Both the position numbers and the translations under genes were made by a program. From positions 36,250,501 through 36,314,500 of the forward strand of contig CM076154.1 in NCBI GenBank assembly GCA_038025085.1: a stretch of 64,000 bases of DNA. Reading direction: 5' to 3'. Origin of the DNA: Tetragonia tetragonoides. Its lineage: Eukaryota > Streptophyta > Magnoliopsida > Caryophyllales > Aizoaceae. Each line of letters opens with the position of its first letter. Positions within the stretch are counted from its first letter, which is position 1. Positions 45,601 to 57,300 of this stretch are shown here, piece after piece. The notes under the pieces were generated by a model that was not told where the DNA came from, did no database searches, and was given only the letters and a program-made list of their open reading frames with translations.

Positions 45601-48600
45601 AGGAAAGATATTTACCAAGGCTAACTGCAGAACAGTTGAAAAGTTTGACAAGATAAAGGATAAAGCTTTCAAAAAATGGTTATATAAGAACAAAGTGTAT
45701 CTACAACTTAGACTAGAACTGAAAGCAAACAGCAAATTAAACATGTACGAATGGAAATAGTTTAACACAGACGACATATGTTTCACGTATCCATAGAAAG
45801 CCACAGCAAAAACAAGCCCATTGTTCAACCACATCACAGATTTTATAGATAAAGAAAAGTACAAATCTACTTGGAGACGACGCCATGGTAGTTCAGAGTA
45901 CAGTCCTTTAGGCTCTGGAAGTGGTTGTTAAGATCAAAACATTTTCTGGTGGAAGGAAATTCCCGCAGGATATAAATTTTGTACTATTATACTTTGGCAT
46001 TTTATAGAACTTTTTCTTATCTAAAAAAAACTACCATAGGCATCACCATTGCCATGTGTCAACCAAGAGCCTCTCTTAGCCGTCACCTTCCCAAACTAAA
46101 CTAGTAATAATACGAATCAAACTTTCTAAAATGAAACTAGTACAGACCAGAAACTATGAAGAACTTTTAACTGATGGTGGCTTGAGTTCGAGATTGTTTG
46201 AAGCGCTTCGCCGCCTCACGTTTGCTATGGGAATAAATACACAATTGAAAGGCATAGATGTTATACTTCACTTAACATGTATTCTTTATCTTTTGAGAGG
46301 AGAATGGAGTTGCCTCTTCTCATACACACTATTTACATATAGACGGTTCAGTGACACGCTAGTTTCATGCAATGCTGGTTTTTTGTTTCTTCCCCATTCT
46401 ATTTTCTGAGAAGGATCTGGACCATCAAAAATGCGAGCAAAAAACTTTGAGAAGCAATGCCAAACCGGGCTAATAAACGCCTCAGAGACTATAAGGCAAG
46501 ATCCGTCAGAACATGAGAAGAAGTATTTACCTGCCAGATTTGAGCGTTTCAGAAATTAACTTCTGCCTATTTAAAAAGGAACTCAATTTTTCGGTCTCAT
46601 GAGTATAAGTTCCACCAGAAAAAGTTTCCCTTTTTACTAACATACAAAATAACAGATGTAGCCATCCAGGAGGTTCGTTTCATCCAAAAAAGCTAACAGA
46701 AAACTATGGATAACTTCCTAAATTTGTAACTCACCCTTTAAGAAAGAATCTTGCCCCAAGCGCTAGAATAACTATACAAAAAAAGAGAAAAAAAAAAAGA
46801 AAAAGAAACATGATTTGCAGACAATCTAAGAGAGTTGAAATAATTTGTTGAAAAGGATTTGCTTGACAATCATCTTTTGCAAGTTCATTTTGTGGTCACA
46901 ACCACCCATCTCCTATTCTCACTGTACATCATATCCTGATGCAATTCATTCTACCACAACACAAAAATGTCAATGCAGAGGCAGCAAAGGGCCTCTTTGT
47001 TTTCCTTGTTAAATAAACGAAGTACGATATTATCAATCTCGAATTCCAGACAGAACTTTCCTCCAAACAAATGAGCTTATTATTCTATTTCTGTAAATAT
47101 TCTTCCTCCAAGTGCCACAGTCCTCAGTTATATTAGATAGAGGAAGAAATATCACATACCTTGCAAATCAAGAATGGCATCATCAAGCTGGTTCTTCTGA
47201 GTCTTCAGAAATTTTAGATTATCTTCATGCTGTTTCATCTTACTCCCAGTCTTCTCTAGTTCATCTTGCAGTTTCTGCATGTCAAAAACGACATTCAGAA
47301 GTACCGTTAAGTACTCTATATCCCCGCCCATTCAAATCATAACCCTGATAAGATCGGACTGAAATTTTAACTAGCTTTGCATTTATTATTTTCTCATTAA
47401 TAAGCATAGCATATGGAGATGGAATGCATGTGTTATGTTGCAGTGCAATAGAAGATGGGAAAGAACCCATGAATATTTATCCAATGCGGAAGGAAGGGTC
47501 ACAGCCCACGGGCAAGACTCACCTTGGAACTAGACATTAAGGAATTTGCAAAAGGAGGTGCCCCATTTGGTACTTCATGCACAGCATTAACAGATGACCT
47601 ATTCGGATCCACTTGATTCAATGCAGGTATCTCTTGGACAACTAATGCCCTGGAATTTATTGGAATCTGCCAGACAAAACCAACAAGTGCAGAATGATTA
47701 ATAATCATAAGCAGGCATTCCTAACAATATTGTTTATCACAGAGGAACTGTATTAAGAAGCACAACAGCAGCACTATGAAAAGCGTAGCTGCAGAAACCA
47801 CCTTCCAGACCAAAGAATATGTATATATTATAGGAAAGTTCTAATGACATGCATCACAGCGTTTTTAGCTTTGGGAGACAAGTATGAGCCTTCAACCTGA
47901 TAAGGTACCCTCATATCAAGCCCTAACAGTAAACTAGTTATCTAGGGGAAGTTCATAGTCTGCAATCTACCAACAAAACAACAACAATAACCCATGAGGT
48001 ATAGTAAAGAGGAGAAACTAGGAAGGATAGTGTGCACACAACCTTATTCCTGGCGAAGCACAACCTTTGGTTTCAATTGTCCCTCAAAGAGAATACTAAA
48101 GATAGAAAGATACTCTCTTTGTCTGAAATAGTAGTCGCATCACTAGTTCAAACACTGTAAGAGAAATTATTATTTCTGAGGGAGTAATAATGCTAAAAAT
48201 CTAATAAAGAATGAAACCTTCAATATAAAAACAGGAAGAATTATTCGAGCAAACATCAAACTCTTCTCTGCCTACAACTTGCCCTTTTACCAACAATTAA
48301 ATTTCAGAAATTTCAAGATCGAACAAAATGAAGAGAAAAGAAGCTTGAACCAAAGACACCATATGTACTTGTTCAATAATCAGCGCCATGAAGGGTGACG
48401 GTAATCGTGATACACATTCCCACATAGTATTTAATGAATGTTCATCAAGAAGTGGTGCGGCTATATATGCCCCGCTTGCTGGAAATCTCATCTGCAGCTT
48501 TAAATCCACACATCTTTGGTCAAAACCGGTGCGGTCATAAATCTTCTCGACAACTTCTGAGAAACTCATCTTCTTATTAACTAAAACGACACATAAATCT

Positions 48601-49922
48601 CCACCTCTATAATCTACACGTCCTGGTTCTTCTACAATTTCTCCACCCCAATGACATACCAAACGGCAGATGGAGCAGTCCATATTCTATAACATTAAGA
48701 AAATAAAATAAAAAAACAAATAAATAACAGTGATAATGGTATGTGTCTCATTATAAGGTGAATTCTTTCAGCTACGAAGAGCACAAAATTTTATGACAGA
48801 TTCAGAGAGACCCTCCAAGCCTCTCTAGAGAACGGTTTTTCGACACTATTCAATGTTTCTCTTGGTGACTCTACATACTGTTATCAACATAAAAAGCAGA
48901 ACTGTGTGTTCTACCATGGCTTAAATGGAGAAAAATTCTGGCAACTATTTTAGAAACCAAACATAATTGGAAAATAACTTATTGTTATTGGTGACATATT
49001 AGTAAACCACACGTAGAATACGACAATATAGTATGTTCTGAGGCTCATTCTCCCAGCCCCCATTCCCCCACCAAAAATAAAACCTCCTTCCATAAAAATT
49101 TAAAAGAAAAAGGAAAGAGAATGACCAATGACACCAATGCCTCAAATAATCCCAATTCAGTCATTACCTCTCAAACAGTAAAACTCTAAGCTATATCAAA
49201 AGTTTTCGGAGGAATATTAGTTTACCCAACGGGTAGCCTACCCGGATGATGTGTGCATTAGTGATTGGTTGAGTTTTAATATTTTATTTCTTAAGTTGAA
49301 GATAGATTACTTGAGTTACAATGTACAAGCTTATTTTTCTTGTCCACATCACCCGGGTAGACTACCTGGTGGGTAGAAAAAGCATTCTCTCTCTCAGGTC
49401 TACTCTTTCTCCCATTGCTCCCTTCCCATTCAAAACGCCCATCCACAATAATTACTTTTACCAAAAAAAAAAAAAAAAGAAAAAAAAGAGAGTATGGACA
49501 TTGACATTGATTCCAATGCCTCTCATTCTGTCAGCATCACTTTCCAAATCATAAAATTCTAAGCTTTATCAAAAAAAGACATTTTAGAGTCACAAAACAA
49601 AAACTTCATAACAAGATTGAAATCCCTAACTAACAAAACATCATCAAAAGCTCAAGTATACTCATTAAACGCCAATTCACCAATTGAAAGCAATGAAGAC
49701 CACATTTAACTAAAGAAGAGTACCAAATGCATGTGGATTAACAAGTAGCTCAAAATTTCATTACAAAATTGAAATTGAAAGCCGAAAAAACAAATTAATC
49801 AGAACTCTAAAAATGAAAAATTAACATGCATGCATGAGATAGTAAACGAAACCCTAGAATCGAATGAGAAACAAGGTAGAAGAAAATCAAAAACTTACCG
49901 GAGAGTTCGTCGACGGGAACAT
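42666..49922 (-). CDS. DMS3: DMS3-like SMC-hinge protein (DEFECTIVE IN MERISTEM SILENCING 3)
   Basis: DMS3 is a nuclear SMC-hinge protein. With DRD1 and RDM1 it forms the DDR complex that brings RNA polymerase V to chromatin in RNA-directed DNA methylation; it lacks ATPase heads. Eight exons: 49899-49922, 47523-47666, 47160-47274, 45387-45624, 45006-45197, 44613-44933, 43445-43670, 42666-42710. They make 434 residues with no break, close to the family length. Seen: a short first exon coding MFPSTNSP; a coiled-coil stretch ([18 protein letters not shown]); the hinge with [25 protein letters not shown] and DNLRPYPGE; the strongly conserved [27 protein letters not shown] and [10 protein letters not shown]; and a charged C-terminal helix ([20 protein letters not shown]). 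Intron 1 is 2.2 kb and holds several repeat relics. A paralogous hinge gene lies just upstream on the same strand. Confidence 0.93.
48111..48188. mobile_element. Decayed Stowaway-like MITE
   Basis: The left end tactctctttgtctgaaata and the right end, inverted tactccctcagaaataat, resemble degenerate Stowaway ends (family consensus CTCCCTCCGT next to TA). About 78 bp, in DMS3 intron 1. Confidence 0.45.
48297..48683 (-). pseudogene. Possible N-terminal fragment of a MuDR-class transposase
   Basis: A 128-codon frame inside DMS3 intron 1, same strand. It begins with a Cys-rich start ([16 protein letters not shown]), then [51 protein letters not shown] and [15 protein letters not shown]. This order (basic start, a PB1-like beta strand, 'xLxxMWxxxSxLPxPxxxLxV') is what I recall of plant MuDR-class transposase N-termini. 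The catalytic part is absent, so this would be a broken remnant. Alternatives are a captured host fragment or an unrelated exon; I cannot rule these out. Confidence 0.5.
49224..49374. mobile_element. Small foldback MITE in DMS3 intron 1
   Basis: The left end acccaacgggtagcctaccc and the right end (inverted acccaccaggtagtctaccc) match over about 30 bases, including 'cgg.tgatgtg'. It spans about 150 bp and has no coding sequence. The target duplication is not clear. Confidence 0.65.
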
Positions 49923-51399
49923 TGCTGGTTGCTGAGATTTTCTCTCTCTTTGAACTCTCAATTTGCTGTCTCTCTCTGTGATTCCGTTAGAGAGCAGAGA
50001 GAGAAAGGGTGTTTTGCGTCACTTTTAGTATATTTATTGGGCTGTGCACACACACTGGTGAAATGTGAATCTGTGGATTTATTGCAGGTAAAATAAAGGG
50101 AAATAAATCCTCACAGATTATATTACTGAGTCAAACAGTCAAAGACTTTTCTCCCTAGGTTGTAAACTTGACTATTTGATTTGGGTTGGGTTCACAATTA
50201 CCCATTTGTCCCCGCAAAAGGGGCTTTTACGCTATCTCGTTAGTCTTAGATATAAAGTTGGGTGTACAAATGATCCCGTCATTGTGCTTCATTCGCAATT
50301 TCAAACCACTTTAGGCTACTCGTCTACTTCTCAGTTTTCCTATATAGAGTACAATCATGGAAATGAACTTGGTATCAATAGGATAAATGATATCATAATT
50401 ACTTATTGAGACAAGTTTATTTGGTTGCCCCATTCTTCATTGACTATAAAAAACTCATAAGAAACTAGGATATATCAAGATAGGGCTCACATATGCATAA
50501 CATGCCTTTCCATAATATACTTAAGTAATCACATTGTAAAGAAGCTAATGTTGATGTCATAACCATTATTTAGGGGTGATTATTGAAGAAGTCTCCCATT
50601 TATTAGGTTAGGATAATTGATATTGCCATATTAAATCCCTAAAAATTTTATATACGAGTATTATTTTCTTGTTTTTTTTTTTTTGGATACGAGGAATCCG
50701 TAACCACTACTTTTTGAGTGTGTACTGGATAAATTCCGAGTGTACGCAATAGCCTGCAAACCACATACACCAGGCAAACCAACAAGATAAATCTTGTAGA
50801 CAAGCCCAGCAAAGGAGGCTTAGTGGGATTTGAACTATTATTTTCTTTTTTTAAGCATTCTGAGTTAATACCCAAACATTTCGCAAAGTTCTGCAAATCT
50901 CAAGAGAGAACAAATACATCACACTCATAATACAAAAACTCACACACACAATGTGAATCCTCAGACTCAAAAATACAATGTTTAACACTCAGACAAACAC
51001 ATAAAAAAAAAAATTGACAGGAGACAAACACAGTAAAATTGAATACGAAGCACCATGCACAAGTTATGGAGAATTCGTTACTATTGAAATACAAGTCATA
51101 AAAGTTATACGTTCATTACAAAATATTAGGCACACCAAAAAGAGTTGGTATTTCCTCATAATTTAACTAACTGTAGTTGGAAGTTTGGAACTGTCAACCA
51201 AACCATTCACTATAGAAGCTTGCAGAACAAAAGTAGTACTCCTGGTACGTAACAGCAGGCTTTGCCTACCATACAAAAAGTGGAATTGTGTTTCTCGTTT
51301 GTTGTTTCAAAAAATTGCTATATCTATGACAATGCTTCACAACAAGTCATCTCTGTGTGGTATGTTCTGAGACTGTACAATGTCTACCATCATAAACTA
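49923..51399. other. Spacer between DMS3 and the GMI1-like gene
   Basis: About 1.5 kb separates the DMS3 ATG from the GMI1-like stop codon. GA-rich 5' leader or promoter sequence lies near 49925-50010 and a SINE at about 50673-50840. About 51000-51399 is probably the GMI1-like 3' untranslated region. No further gene seen. Confidence 0.5.
50673..50840 (-). mobile_element. SINE, 5'-truncated
   Basis: On the minus strand it runs from a box B-like 'agttcaaatcccac' through a body with 'gtacacactcaaaaagtag' and 'ggattcctcgtatcc' to an A tail (T run at about 50679-50692). Box A is missing. It differs from SINE families 1 and 2 of this window. Confidence 0.55.
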
Positions 51400-54300
51400 C
51401 TACTCCAAGCTCTGCGAAGGCATAGGCGAGGTCATCTTCAAGGATTCCTGTGAGAAGTTAAGTCTCTGCGGTGCCTCTTTGTCTTCGATTAGTCTGAGAT
51501 ACTCCGCCTTCCTTTCTTCGAATTGCTTCAAGCAGATGCTCCTTTCATTAAGCATGTAAGCAATTGCTTCTTCCGCTGTTTTCTTCTTTTTAATGTATTC
51601 CATGACGTCTTCCCTTTCTTCATAGACAACCATTGAATCTTCCACAGAAACAACAGAAAATTGCACATCCACATCCCTGAAGAAAACCAAATAGCAAGGT
51701 TATTCTTGATGAAAAAGGTGGAAGTAGTTGAAGTTTCTGAAGATAAGTCAAAGGAACCTATCACAGGCTGCTAAAATGATAAATAGTTCTGATAAATAGA
51801 AGCAAAGTTTTACAGACCATCAACATTTCTCGGAAAATAAATTATACGGGGGAGAGAGAGTATGTGTGTCACACCTGCGTCCTACTGAGATTATTCCATT
51901 TCCTCGTATGATCCCTCCATCCAGAGATACTGCACCATCTGATACACAACCATGAGCATGTTTCATGTGCTCCATCGTATCATACACTTGGAGGTCTTCA
52001 AAGAGTCGATAGAATAGAGTTTCACGGAGGCCATGCCCTGCAGTTGTCTTAGTTTGTAGATGGTCGACATCTATTCCAATCATATTAACCGCATACCCCA
52101 AGAAACCTAGTGGAGTTGTTCCATTGGATAGTGTGGGCGTTGGTAAGGCCAACCTTTTTTGAGGATCACTCATCAAGACACCACCAGCATACTCCCTGTT
52201 AGTTAACACAACATCTTTAGCTATATACAGTAAAAGAGCGGTCACTGTACATGCAAGTCTGAAATTTATGGAATATATTCCCAGAGGTGAATATATCTAC
52301 TGTATTTTCAAATGAAAATTTGTAACAAGCACCAGTAGTCCAGAACCGAAGTGTTCTACTAGTAACTACAGCAAAATCTGAAGTAGCAAAAGTGTCAAAC
52401 CTATACTAAGAATATCTGACTTGCCTTATATCTTCAAGGCATATAAGTAGGTGGCTGTCTTTGATAGGCATTTTCAATTCCGAAGCTAGTGAATATAGTG
52501 CATGTTCATAATTCTCCAGTTGTGTCACAGCAGCACTTGATTGAAGAACAATGGCTAGCATTTGATCTTCCCCCAGATAATGGCCCAATAAGCTACACAT
52601 AAAAAATACAGAAATAATAGACAATTTATACCAAATACCAATTGACCAGACATAAAAACTACATTGAGGATGGAGTGAGAGACATCACCGGCTAAGCGTA
52701 TGTGTTGGAGCTGTTCCAAGAAGGCAAACTACGCCAACCACATTGGCCATAATTTCAAGGTGCTGTTCCTTTAATGATATATTCCTTGATATAACACTAT
52801 AAACAGCAGCTGCTGACCCCACCTTGTTCTCTATTTTCCGCGACACTTCCTCTTTCTGGGACATGTCCAACTGATCTAAAGGCAGCACGTCTATTGAAGC
52901 TACATGTATTGACAAAGAAAAACCACATGTAAATAAGAGTTTTGAACATTTTTTTGGGTCTCAACTTAAATATCTGTATAAGGACTCTTAAAAAAAAAAT
53001 TCAAACAGAATTTCATGTAAAATAGAGACATTTCTTAAGCTTGGGTACAAGATTGTAGCCAGGGCTTTATAGTATACTTAATCAGATTCATGATCTTATT
53101 ACACAGTCTGACAGTCAAAATTCCAGGTAAAAGCAAAGGTGTAGATAGCTGTGCATAAAGAGGGCACGTTAACAGGTTTTGATAAATGCAATGCATTAAG
53201 AAATAGTTTAATACAGCAAAGATTTCACATTTTAAGTTGAACCCTTAAATATTAAACTTTACAATGAACCAATAGAGATAAGCAAGATGATCTAGTTTAT
53301 TATGGAAACACATACTATGCTGAATAAATCTGAAGGGGGGTGAACAAGAAAAAATCAACCTTGTAAGCTTAAAACAGCTGCATCCCTATGGACTTCGAGG
53401 GCCTTCAAGACTTCTTCATGTTCATTTATTTTTGAACCGTATTCGCAAATTTCCTTTTCAACATCCTGGAGCAAAGCATATAGTGAAGTCACAAAATAAC
53501 ACGATGTTATAGTTGCAACAGCAACAAAGCAGCCTGACAAAAGATTCAACAAAAGATTACAACTGAATGGACTGGCAGTAACTCCAAAATTCTGATGATG
53601 ATGATGAACTGAAACCAAATAAGGATGCCAAAAAGTACAAGATCTCCTGCATATATCTTAATTTACCTGCAAGTCCTGCAAGTCAGGCCCCATTATTCTT
53701 ATTGCATGCTCAGGGGTAACAGGATTTAAAGAGATTGTCTGTCCTGGAGGAAATTGAAATATATCATTGAGTTCAGTGTTCGGATCATACTGCTTGCTTG
53801 GAGTTTCTGGGAGAGTATCCTGTCGAGAATAATTCAACAGCATATAATTCATGCCACATTCATGTATAACATATAAGAATCACAGAGATGAAGAATTTGG
53901 ATGTAAAATCAACAATAACACTTTATATAATTATAAGATATCATGTTTTCTGATCGTACCTGCTTTTTCTGCAGATTTACCTGAAAGCTCTGTAAGTCAG
54001 GTGACTCAGGTTGCATCATAGTTTTTGCATTTTTGGCAATAAAAGAATTTAAAGGTATTGTTTTGCCATCTGGAGATTTAAATAGGTCAATGTTGAGCTT
54101 GTCCCGTGGATCATACAACTTACATGGAGTTTCTGGGAGGATACCCTACAATGAAAGTAAAAATTAACCAACACATAACTGCATGCAACATTCCTATCAA
54201 ACATAGGTAAAAGGCCAAATAAATAGTATAGAATTACAAGCTATCATGTTATCTAACTTGCCTGCTTTTTCTGCAACTTTGATATCGTTGAAGTAGTGGT

Positions 54301-57300
54301 ATTCTTAGAGGAAAATGAATCTGTATGGCGCACGGATATTCCACCAAAAGATTGAGATATACACTCTCGGTGTTCCTCAGGTAGTTCTTGAACAGGAGAG
54401 ACAACATCGAACTCCCTGTTTTGAGGTTCTGAAGCAGACACCTAAACAGACAGAATTGAGGCCGAGTTAGGTAATATGGAGATGCAGCTCACCACGGAAA
54501 AGAATCTTGGTTTACTTCTGTGAAATTTTTTTGTAAAAATGAACTCATTTATCAGCAAAACATAACATGACAAGAAATCATTTCACAGCTAAGATATCAT
54601 CATGGTTACCCCATTCTTTGCAGCAAGAGAAACTGGATAAGTATTGAAAACCATGCTGCAGTTTTCAAAAACCTTGAATTTGAAACGGAGCTCTTGGTGA
54701 TCAGAGTGAACCGCCTCAATGTCAAAGCTTCCCTCTACCCGAGGAAGAGTCAAAGAAGGAATAACACAACGCCCACTACGAAAAGCGTATCTTAAAGAAT
54801 CATCAAAATCTGGTAAGTCTGTCCTTATTAGTAAAGTATGTGATCGGCCATGCTTGACTTCATCATGAATAGCTTGATCAACTTCACCATCGGAATTCAC
54901 AACTTCAAATGCAATATCTCTTAACCTCGATCCAGCACGACAAAGCTCAGGTACCTTATATTTGGAAAGTTGTGTAAGATATGGGGAAAACATAGATATC
55001 TTAATTAATTAAAGAAAAGGAAAGCAGAACTAACATTGGTTGCTATTCTCAACTCCCGCTTCTCAACTTGAAATATTTTCGTAAAAATCACGTCTTTGTC
55101 AGAGGGATAAAGGACGGAAAGAGACACTGTAACGCATAGCATTAAACATAAACATCAGCAAATGGGCATAAGCATAGTAGATGCAGTAATGGAAGAACTG
55201 CAAGCAGGACTGAGAGTTTCAGCACCAATATGATAATATACTATCCCCAACTCAAGCGCAAAAGCACAATGCCAAGGAAACACGTTTCACACAAGCATGT
55301 CTACGGGCTCCTTTTCGGAGATCAATTTTTATGTAGAAATATAAATTGACATACACAGGCCAATCTCATTCAGTCTCATGAATAATAAAATAGAAAAGAG
55401 TGTAGAACTTTGAGCCTCCCAACATATTCGATACTATGGTTCTTTCCCTTTCCATTTTAACAGTTCCAAATCTTATAGAAGTGGAACCCATGAGTGTCTA
55501 ATTTCCTCACAAATTAATGATGATCTTACAAACATCAGCATGCTACAAAAAACGCTTAAAGAATGAGCCTTACCTGGTGCTCCATATGCCCCTATGACTT
55601 TAAGGAGGCCACTAATATCAATGCAACCAAGATCATCTACCTGTGTAAAACCAAAACAATGATCCAATGCAAAAGAGAAAGGGATACAAATACTTTTTAT
55701 GTTTCTAAATTGAGGAAATCTGATGCCATAATAAGCCAAAGTTGACAAATAAAGACAGTGGGGAAATGTCTGATCTTTAAATTACGTCTCAAGATAGCGT
55801 GCATTAAGCCTATTTCCAAGATTGTCTCAACATAGCTCTTCCATAGATTCACTGTTAAACATTTCTCTATCTTGTGTAAATTCCCATGCCAAAGAAAAAC
55901 TTCCTCAGTCCAGCAACCAAATATTCCTATAAACATAAATATGCAGTACGTAGTTGTGAAATAAGCCTTGCGAAATAAGCTTTTATTATAGGATGCAATA
56001 TGCTGATCAGAATATAGGATGTGCATCATGAAACAACATAGTGAAGATTTCACCAAATTTGGGAATCACAGCCATAGCATGTGAACATTAGATTCTAAAC
56101 AAAACATGGTCGAAAGAGGATTTTGCACTTTGATTAATGCCTCATTAGTTTATAAGACACAAAACTCTCCTGACATAAGCATGTTATTGGCTCCAAAGGA
56201 ACAAACTACTCTACCTCGCGTTTTAGACCAATCTGATCCAGGAAGCAGAATCCATGAACTGCCAGCCCAACCTCTGTGCCTTTTTTGACATGATTACCAT
56301 ACCTATCAAACATCTGAAAGTAATTATTTCCCCAAAGCAACCAAATCAGTTGGAATACCTATTTATGGGGGGGGGGGGGGGGAAGGGGGGCGTTGCTTCA
56401 TGTTTTTATGCCAGGATAAACCATCAACTTGGTGGTAATCAAACAGTCACTGCAAGGTATCCGAATAAAAATGGTATGCAGCATAATGAGTAGAGTGAAG
56501 CTCTGTATTTAATTTAGCGGCACAAGATAAAAGCCCAATCACGTATCATGCAAGACAGAAACAGGGAAGTTCAGTAAAGAAATGTGCTACCATCAAAAAT
56601 ATCTAGGAACATATTTAAAACAAACCAACTACACACATTGTTAGGGATACACACAGTGATCATTGCAGAAGCTACATATAGCACATGTGAGCATGTTCGA
56701 AGAACACGAGTGATCTCTACCTAATGGCTATAGATAAGTGGAGATAAACTATATTATAGTAATAAACCCAACAAAACTTAAGAATCAAGGAGGTGGAGTG
56801 GTGGTGCCACATCCACCTTCTACCTTCCACCCACGAGTGCTCGGCATGTGGGTTCAATTGTCATTACCTATAATGTGGGTTCTCCTATTTATCCCCAAAT
56901 TGTGGGTGCTCCTTACAGATAAAAATAAAATACCCCAACAAAACTCGATACACACAATCTCTGAACTCACTGCATCGGACGTTCAAAACAAATAAAGTAA
57001 TTAGATATGTAAGTTCATATTTAGCGATTTCAACAAATCAACTTTCTTTCGATGTTGGTCTCTTTAGTTACTACCAGGGTCATGATTGTGCCCTATGTTT
57101 TGCAAACAAAATGAGTTTCCAGTCAAATTTATCAAATGGCTTCTGCAATTCAAACAGGGAATCTAACGTATACGTATCAGTGGGTCCTAACAGTGTCATC
57201 CAAACAAGACAGCTCGTTTTAATGTTGTACATGTACTTCCACACAACACTAGGCATCCTCTTTACGACCTTTCACGTTCTCTAGTGGTAATCAGTTAAAA

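Noticed and set aside
46131..46409. 92-codon plus-strand frame in DMS3 intron 3
   Set aside because: No recognisable domain, no splice or promoter support, and it is opposite to the gene.
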